Source: Tateyamaria sp. Alg231-49
GTDB lineage: Bacteria; Pseudomonadota; Alphaproteobacteria; Rhodobacterales; Rhodobacteraceae
NCBI RefSeq assembly: GCF_900143535.1
Contig: NZ_FRFA01000015.1
Span: 1 to 62,500, forward strand
DNA: 62,500 nucleotides
Direction: 5' to 3'
The notes beneath the pieces are model-generated. The model ran no database searches, was not told the origin of the DNA, and saw only the letters and a list, made by a program, of their open reading frames with translations. Positions 54,574 through 62,500 of the stretch are shown in pieces (the stretch's first letter is position 1; each line of letters opens with the position of its first letter). A program made the translations under genes and the position numbers.

Positions 54574-56204
54574 GTAATGCCCTTTCCCAAAGCGATGCGC
54601 ATGGCGTCTGATATGTCCTGCACAGTGGCTGACGGCCAACGCGCGACCACGTGTTGATCTGGGCGCAGCAGGTAAATGGCCTGCGCATTGCTGCCCAAGT
54701 ACCTGTCTTTCAACATTCCCTTTGGATCATCCGCCATGGACAGGGTCACATGATGCACTGGCACTCCGTCGACTTTATCCACATTCGGGGCGTCAGTGCA
54801 GATGCTAAGGACAGTGAAGGCGCCCGCCAGCCGCTCTAGCAAAAATCCATCCGCCAGCTCTGCATCCACGCATGGCGCACTCACCCGGGTTCGATCGGGA
54901 CCTGCGAGGTTATCTGGCCCGTTCAACACCTGCCCGTCATAGATACAAGGTACCGACAACCGCCCAGAGTTCACGAGCGGCCGTGCAAAGGCATGATCCG
55001 AGGCCAGTTCCAGCACTGCATTGCGGAAAATGCCGCTTATCTCGCTTTTGGGTGTCAGGAAGTCAGTCGCACGGGTGGAATTTAGGATATTTTCATCCGC
55101 CGCAAAGGATCGTTCAGTCGAATAGCTGTCGAGCAAGGCATCAGGCGCAAGGCCGCGCAACACAAGATCCAGTTTCCAAGCAAGGTTCTCGGCATCCTGA
55201 ATGCCAGAGTTCGCACCTCGCGCACCAAACGGAGACACCTGATGGGCGCTGTCTCCGGCAAACAGAACGTGCCCATGACGAAACGTCTCCATCCGCCGAC
55301 ATTGGAACGTGTAGATTGATGTCCATTCCAATTCGTACTCTGCCCCTTCACCCAACATCGCATCCACGCGGGCGCGTATGCGATCCGGGTCCAGCTCGGC
55401 GGCGCGGTCAATGTCCCAGCCCAGTTGGAAATCGATGCGCCAGATGTCGTCAGGCTGCTTGTGCAACAGTGCGGATTGACCGGAGTTCTTGAACGGAGGC
55501 TCAAACCAAAACCAGCGTTCGGTCGGGAAATCGGCCGTCATGTGAACATCAGCGATCAGGAAATTATCCTCGAACACACGGCCATCAAAGCTGAGGCCCA
55601 TCATGTCGCGGATTGGCGAGCGTGCGCCATCACAAGCGATCAGCCAGTCTGCCTCGATCTGGTAGGGGCCGTCGGGCGTATCGATGTCAAGCAAGACGTG
55701 ATCGTTTTTTGTCGTCATCCCGCTTAACGCATTGCGGCCACGAATTTCGATTGGCGCACCTTCAGCCTGGGACGCGCGAATTTCTTCAACGAGGAACTTT
55801 TCAAAATAGGGTTGCTGAAGGTTGATGAACGCCGGGTTTTTGTGCCCGTCTTCAGGTTGCAGGTTGAATTCAAACACTTTTTCAGGGCCGTGGAATACCT
55901 TGCCGATATTCCAGACAACTCCTTTTTCACGCATCCGCCGGCCTGCCCCCAAACGGTCAGCAATCTCGAGCGTGCGTTTGGCAAAGCAGATCGCGCGGCT
56001 CCCCTGCCCAACGCCCTCATGATCGTCGAGGACCAGTACCGGCGTGCCTTTGCGACCCAAATCAAGTGCTGTGGCCATACCGATAGGACCACCCCCGACG
56101 ATGACGACTGGGTGGCGTTGCGGAGGTTGTGATTGTGCGGGAACGCGCGCGTATGGGTAGAGGCGAAAAGCGAGGGCATATCGATCGCGGCAGGGGGCAT
56201 TCAT
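54570..56204 (-). CDS. FAD-dependent aromatic-ring hydroxylase
   Basis: A 544-residue PHBH-fold monooxygenase resembling 3-(3-hydroxyphenyl)propionate and related hydroxylases. The FAD-binding GGGPIGMATALDLGRKG loop is near residues 36-52, the conserved DGARS stretch near 199, and GDSAHQVSPFGARGANSG near 310. It would add hydroxyl to an aromatic acid or phenol before ring cleavage. The chosen ATG 56204 overlaps the SnoaL gene stop (ATGA), and its own stop overlaps DUF2783. The substrate is unknown. Confidence 0.88.
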   Translation of the reverse strand: MNAPCRDRYALAFRLYPYARVPAQSQPPQRHPVVIVGGGPIGMATALDLGRKGTPVLVLDDHEGVGQGSRAICFAKRTLEIADRLGAGRRMREKGVVWNIGKVFHGPEKVFEFNLQPEDGHKNPAFINLQQPYFEKFLVEEIRASQAEGAPIEIRGRNALSGMTTKNDHVLLDIDTPDGPYQIEADWLIACDGARSPIRDMMGLSFDGRVFEDNFLIADVHMTADFPTERWFWFEPPFKNSGQSALLHKQPDDIWRIDFQLGWDIDRAAELDPDRIRARVDAMLGEGAEYELEWTSIYTFQCRRMETFRHGHVLFAGDSAHQVSPFGARGANSGIQDAENLAWKLDLVLRGLAPDALLDSYSTERSFAADENILNSTRATDFLTPKSEISGIFRNAVLELASDHAFARPLVNSGRLSVPCIYDGQVLNGPDNLAGPDRTRVSAPCVDAELADGFLLERLAGAFTVLSICTDAPNVDKVDGVPVHHVTLSMADDPKGMLKDRYLGSNAQAIYLLRPDQHVVARWPSATVQDISDAMRIALGKGIT

Positions 56205-56626
56205 ACCGTTTCCCCCAGAAACTCCGATCTTTGGCGCCAATCGAGCCACGCCCCGATGACCACCGCGAAACGCCAGCCTTCAGGTGTTTTGGAGCACACA
56301 TAGATTGCGTCCAGCTCGTCCATGGCAGAGCCATCACTGCGCAAACGGCGCACTTGGTTCATTTCCAAAAACGCCGTTTTTGCATCGCATTGGGACACAG
56401 TGATTCCTCCAATCTCGGTGTGATCGAACCCCTGATCATCTAATTCGGCAAACTTGTTTCGAAACATTGCTTCCATTTCTTGCCGTGATGCTATCGGCAG
56501 CGGACCAGATTCAGTCATGTAAATGGTAGGTTCCGTGAACAAGGATGCCATTCCCGGAAAATCCCGCGCATTCCAGCGCGACAGGTACGTGTCAAACAAT
56601 GCTTCAATGTCTGCCCTGTCTGTCAT
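56201..56626 (-). CDS. SnoaL/NTF2-like protein
   Basis: A 141-residue protein with a SnoaL-like (NTF2 fold) pattern: an N-terminal helix, FDTYLSRWNARDFPGM and a C-terminal beta sheet ending in GWRFAVVIGAWLDW. Such small cyclase or hydratase-like folds occur in aromatic operons. ATG 56626 overlaps the MBL gene stop (ATGA). No catalytic residues can be assigned. Confidence 0.8.
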   Translation of the reverse strand: MTDRADIEALFDTYLSRWNARDFPGMASLFTEPTIYMTESGPLPIASRQEMEAMFRNKFAELDDQGFDHTEIGGITVSQCDAKTAFLEMNQVRRLRSDGSAMDELDAIYVCSKTPEGWRFAVVIGAWLDWRQRSEFLGETV

Positions 56627-57573
56627 CCCTGCAACTGCTCCCACATCTCAATGTCCCGCTTGTCCGTCCAGATGCGCGGGTGTGCGATGCCGAGTGCTTC
56701 GTCATAGGCCCGTGCGACATTGAACGGCAGGCAGTGTTCATAGATGGCATAGTCGTGGAATTTAGGATCACACTCAGCACGCACAGCATCCCAGGCTTCT
56801 TTCAACGAGCCACCTCGCGCAGCAACCCGAGCCGCCGGGCGATAGGTGCTGTCCACAAAATCACGCGTACTTTCAATGGCTTTGCCCACCATCTCTTTGC
56901 CCACAAGCGCATCTCCACGCCCTGGAGCAATGGCGTCCACATCGTAAGATTTGATCGCGTCCAGCGTGTTGCCCCAGTCTGCGAAGTAGCCATCGCCGCA
57001 ATAACACGCGGAGTGATATTCCACGATGTCACCCGTGAACATTACGTTCTGATCGGGCACGTGGATAACAGCATCCCCTGCCGTATGGGCGCGGCCTACA
57101 TGTTTGATATCGACGCGGCGGTTCCCGACGAAAACGGTCATCGCGTCACTAAAAGTGGTCGTGGGATAGGTCAGGCCGGGAATACTCTCGTGCCCTTCAA
57201 AAAGACGGGGAAAGCGTTGGAATTCGCTGTCCCAATCTTCTTGTCCCCGCTCGACCACCATGGCGCGGGCCGCATCTGACATGATGATTTGATCGGCGCT
57301 GTAGGCTGACGCGCCCAGAACCCGGACGGCGTGATAGTGGGTCAGTACCACGTGGCTGATCGGTTTGTCGGTCACCTCGCGCACTTTTTCGATGACCTTC
57401 GCTGCGAGTCGCGGCGTTGCTTGGGCCTCAACAATCATCACGCTGTCATCGCCGATGATGACACCTGAGTTTGGATCCCCTTCAGCGGTAAAGGCCCACA
57501 GGCCTTCGCCAATTTCATCAAAGGTAATCTTTTTTTCAGTCATGTCGCCTTGTGAGGCAAAAGCTTTGGCCAT
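56623..57573 (-). CDS. Metallo-beta-lactamase-fold protein with altered metal motif
   Basis: A 316-residue MBL-fold protein. The classical HxHxDH motif reads THYHAVRVLGA, so the Asp and the last His ligand are missing (Val and Arg instead). The later HTAGDAVIH (near 172), FTGDIVEYH and EHCLP elements remain. It may bind a single metal or have lost hydrolase activity. A start at ATG 57543 (with AAGGCG before it) is an alternative to 57573. The gene follows maiA by 14 bp and overlaps the SnoaL gene. Confidence 0.82.
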   Translation of the reverse strand: MAKAFASQGDMTEKKITFDEIGEGLWAFTAEGDPNSGVIIGDDSVMIVEAQATPRLAAKVIEKVREVTDKPISHVVLTHYHAVRVLGASAYSADQIIMSDAARAMVVERGQEDWDSEFQRFPRLFEGHESIPGLTYPTTTFSDAMTVFVGNRRVDIKHVGRAHTAGDAVIHVPDQNVMFTGDIVEYHSACYCGDGYFADWGNTLDAIKSYDVDAIAPGRGDALVGKEMVGKAIESTRDFVDSTYRPAARVAARGGSLKEAWDAVRAECDPKFHDYAIYEHCLPFNVARAYDEALGIAHPRIWTDKRDIEMWEQLQG

Positions 57574-57587
57574 GGTACGGTGTGTCC

Positions 57588-58235
57588 TTACTGGGCGTCT
57601 GGTTGTTGATCGGGATGGGCGGCGGCGATGGCGGGTACTGCAAGGCAGGCTGTTTCGATACGCGCAATATTGGGGAATGGAGTCAGGTCCACGCCCCAGC
57701 GATGGGCGTTATACGTCTGAGCAACAAGGCAAAGGTCAGCGATATTGGGCGTTTCCCCTAAGGAGAATGGGGTCGCAACGTTTACCAGAGATTCAAAAGC
57801 TTCAAAGCCTTGATGTATCCAATGCTGCATCCAGCCCTTAGCGGCGTCGGCATCCATCCCGATGGAAGTCTGTAAGTGCCGGACCACACGCAAATTGTTC
57901 ACAGGATGGACATCGATCGCGACGGTATGCGCGGCGGCTAAAACTTTGGCTCGTTCTACCGGATCGTGCGGTAAAAGTGGCGGGTCAGGCCACGTCGTTT
58001 CGATGAAATCGAGAATGGCCATGGATTGGGTCAGCACCGTCCCATCAGCCAAGATCAGGGTTGGGACGCCTTTACCGGGGTTCAGCGCTGCGTATGATTC
58101 ATCGCGTTGTTCGCCTGCCAATAAATCGACAGGTTCAATTTGGTACGCGATACGCTTCAAATTTAATGCTGCCCGGACGCGATAAGACGTCGTGGAACGC
58201 CAGTAACTATAAAGTGTGAGGGGCGCAGAGGCCAT
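57588..58235 (-). CDS. maiA: Maleylacetoacetate isomerase
   Basis: A 215-residue zeta-class glutathione transferase that isomerises maleylacetoacetate (or maleylpyruvate) to the fumaryl form. The active-site SYWRSTTSYRVR motif is at about residues 9-20. It is the first gene of a five-gene minus-strand run with MBL-fold, SnoaL, FAD hydroxylase and DUF2783 genes. That set implies hydroxylation of an aromatic acid to a dihydroxy product, but no ring-cleavage dioxygenase (gentisate or homogentisate type) is in the window. Confidence 0.9.
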   Translation of the reverse strand: MASAPLTLYSYWRSTTSYRVRAALNLKRIAYQIEPVDLLAGEQRDESYAALNPGKGVPTLILADGTVLTQSMAILDFIETTWPDPPLLPHDPVERAKVLAAAHTVAIDVHPVNNLRVVRHLQTSIGMDADAAKGWMQHWIHQGFEAFESLVNVATPFSLGETPNIADLCLVAQTYNAHRWGVDLTPFPNIARIETACLAVPAIAAAHPDQQPDAQ

Positions 58236-58444
58236 GATAGTGCACCAGAGTTCAGGTCACGACATGGGTAATAGTTGAAATTGTAACCAACAAGGGGGAC
58301 AAGCTGAGTTGTTCGATCTGAATAGGGTCGATTTCAACCATCCGCCGCCATCAGAGACGACAATCGTGCACCCACAACAACGCCAAGCGCTGTATACTAT
58401 AGTCAGTTACTGAAAATTGGGAAGTCATCGACAGAGAGATACCA

Positions 58445-58600
58445 GAATACAAAGGGCTTTTTAGGTTTGGCAATGACCTACTCTCCCACGCCTTAAGACG
58501 CAGTACCATCGGCGCTACAGCACTTAACGGCCGGGTTCGGGATGGGACCGGGTGTTTTGCTTGCGCTATGATCACCAAACCAAAAAAGACCTCTGTATTC
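58445..58600 (-). repeat. 5S precursor processing stem
   Basis: The bases at 58445-58470 and 58575-58600 are complementary over 26 positions with two mismatches and one G-T pair. The stem includes the two 5S ends and extends outward. It is the expected double-stranded substrate for RNase III/E maturation of 5S rRNA. Confidence 0.8.
58464..58580 (-). rRNA. 5S ribosomal RNA
   Basis: The minus strand carries the conserved 5S sequence, including GATCATAGCG, CCCATCCCGAACCCGG, CGATGGTACTG and GGGAGAGTAGG. The length is about 117 nt. A long processing stem brackets it (58445-58470 with 58575-58600). It lies about 125 bp downstream of 23S in the same orientation. Confidence 0.95.
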
Positions 58601-58705
58601 CTCAACATGTTGTCCAAGTCGCGTACGACTTTCGTTTAAGCTGTGTATGCTTTTGATTTATCGTTCATCGCAAAACGTATGCAGTCTTGCTTTTACTGGA
58701 TCAAA

Positions 58706-61530
<2,825 letters not shown>

Positions 61531-61540
61531 TTTGATCCAG

Positions 61541-61987
61541 AAAAAGAAAGACTTGCGTCTAACACGACCGCACAGCTGGTAACTAAATGCAGTCTTCTTC
61601 TGAGATCAAAAGCATACTTTACCCGCCAGCATGTTTTGTAAGCATGCTGACAAATGAACAGTCTTGATGGTTGCGTTCCGTGCGGGACCACAACCAGACT
61701 GCTCTGGTTAGTGTACTTGACTTGGACAACTCTGTTTGTTTCAGCAGGGATACGTCAAATCGAACGAGGAAACATTCGATAAGTCGCCTTCGTCATCCGT
61801 CTTTCGCCTTTCGACTACTAAACTGAATTCAGAACCGTACTGAGATCATCGCCACACTCGGCGCGATCAAACAGTGTTGTTTGTTACTTTAAGATTACTC
61901 TCAAAGTAACTGTATCTCTCTATACGATGTCAATTCGTCCAGATTGGACGAGTAAAAGCGCCGGAGCGCTCTTACTGATCTAATCCG
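61541..61987. other. Spacer between 23S rRNA and an upstream protein gene
   Basis: About 447 bp. No tRNA gene is seen, although tRNA-Ile and tRNA-Ala would normally lie between 16S and 23S. The part next to 23S (to about 61740) holds pre-23S processing arms. Further out are hairpins: GTTACTTT with AAAGTAAC (61883-61890, 61903-61910), CGTCC with GGACG (61937-61950), and an AGCGC-CGGA-GCGCT stem (61957-61970) followed on the minus strand by TTTTAC, a weak terminator candidate for the gene at 61988. Confidence 0.6.
61957..61970 (-). terminator. Weak terminator-like hairpin after the spacer gene
   Basis: On the minus strand AGCGC, TCCG and GCGCT form a 5-bp stem followed by TTTTAC, about 18 bp past the stop of the partial gene at 61988. 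The short stem makes it a weak candidate. A strong terminator here would be odd if 23S depended on a promoter upstream. Confidence 0.4.
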
Positions 61988-62500
61988 TCAGGTTTCTTTG
62001 AACCACTTAGGCAATTTGATCTTGGCCAGGTAAGGAATACCGGGGGCCCTGATCACTCCATCTTTCTCATCATACTTCATGTCAGTTGTTAAGCGTTGTA
62101 GCGCATCAGCAACTGCTTCAGACCATGATGTGAAATCAAGTGTTTCAGCTTCTATAAAGAACTTCTTGGTGTGTTCATCAGCGCGTTTCCAACCCCACCC
62201 TGGCAGTCCAGAGACGCCAGATCGTGCCACCTCTTTGCGCGTCGCGTTCACATCTGCCAGAGCATCAATGTTCGCGAACTTGATATGAGCAAGGTAGACA
62301 CCTTGCGGAAAGGAGTAGCTATAAGCTACGCGTTTGTCTTTGGTCAGCTTTACGCCGTGCCTCATCAAAGGAACGTTCGTTTTCACTGCCCATGCCTTAC
62401 TATAATTCCCAGTAATCACGGCCGCTTCGCGACAGTCAAATACCGATACATTATGAGGCATTTCTTGTTCGTCCGCCTGTTCAAACACATTCAATCCAGT
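61988..62500 (-). CDS. Unknown protein gene in the expected 16S-23S spacer position (5' truncated by window)
   Basis: An open frame of at least 171 residues that runs off the right edge of the window. A TTG at 62494 is a possible start, but the frame stays open upstream, so the protein may be longer. No family was recognised. It has a basic, Lys-rich composition with Trp-containing segments (GWGWKRADEH, LPKWFKE) and no signal or membrane helix. Its base composition looks more AT-rich than the rest of the window. It has the same orientation as 23S and ends about 450 bp upstream of it, where a spacer tRNA would be expected. It may be an inserted mobile or phage-derived gene. Confidence 0.65.
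   Translation of the reverse strand, partial: TGLNVFEQADEQEMPHNVSVFDCREAAVITGNYSKAWAVKTNVPLMRHGVKLTKDKRVAYSYSFPQGVYLAHIKFANIDALADVNATRKEVARSGVSGLPGWGWKRADEHTKKFFIEAETLDFTSWSEAVADALQRLTTDMKYDEKDGVIRAPGIPYLAKIKLPKWFKET

Noticed and set aside
61541..61987. Spacer tRNA-Ala or tRNA-Ile
   Set aside because: No cloverleaf with an anticodon stem and CCA end was seen on either strand.

Overview
The window reads as a piece of a Roseobacter-group (Rhodobacteraceae, Alphaproteobacteria) chromosome. The pointers are a CcrM-type GANTC methyltransferase, the DUF4170-waaA-lpxK cluster, DciA, DUF2794 and DUF3095 proteins, an MbfA iron exporter, an ImuB with an alphaproteobacterial LexA box, and alphaproteobacterial 23S and 5S rRNA sequences. 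The DNA is GC-rich with dense coding, and many genes overlap by 1-4 bp. The far right end (about 61.5-62.5 kb) looks more AT-rich. These family assignments are read by eye from motifs; no database search was run.

Layout. 0-1 kb: the end of an IS3-family insertion sequence and a gene-poor scar. 1-5.6 kb: pmbA, an IMPase-family (CysQ-like) gene, DUF4170, a divergent Kdo transferase and lpxK (lipid A). 5.7-9.1 kb: dciA-dsbA-CoA transferase on the minus strand, with mutY divergent. 9.2-13.6 kb: alkane hydroxylase alkB, then a three-part periplasmic dehydrogenase (gluconate-dehydrogenase-like subunit 3, GMC flavoprotein, cytochrome c). 13.8-17.1 kb: a membrane nucleotide cyclase, ccrM with a GANTC cluster in its promoter region, and rnhB. 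17.3-25.1 kb: small exported proteins, a membrane-anchored winged-helix protein, an HpcH/HpaI aldolase, DUF3095, an MFS carrier, asd and a MuiA-like protein. 25.8-27.8 kb: a bicarbonate operon (carbonic anhydrase, SbtA, a PII-like SbtB). 28-32.8 kb: leucyl aminopeptidase, NlpC/P60, DUF2794, paaI and paaK. 33-37.2 kb: a helically phased 11-bp repeat array, SOS-controlled imuB, a TetR regulator and mbfA with an Irr-type palindrome. 37.2-46.6 kb: transporters, S-formylglutathione hydrolase, a five-gene overlapping string, zapE, folC and accD. 46.7-54.4 kb: a CPBP protease coupled to an ABC-like pseudo-ATPase with a cyclic-nucleotide-binding domain, ilvD, a lipoprotein and two unknown genes. 54.4-58.2 kb: an aromatic-catabolism operon (maiA, MBL-fold, SnoaL, FAD monooxygenase, DUF2783). 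58.4-62.5 kb: 5S and 23S rRNA on the minus strand, with a protein gene where the 16S-23S spacer tRNAs would be expected.

Items most worth following up: (1) the protein-coding gene immediately upstream of 23S, with nested 23S processing stems kept intact; (2) the 1027-residue ABC-like protein that has lost its Walker A, signature and catalytic residues, carries a large insertion in its nucleotide-binding domain and a cNMP-binding tail, and is coupled to a CPBP protease; (3) a two-TM protein ending in an OmpR-like winged helix; (4) four GTGyAC repeats spaced exactly 11 bp apart; (5) regulatory sites readable directly: three GANTC sites before ccrM, a LexA box before imuB, and an ICE/Irr-like palindrome before mbfA.
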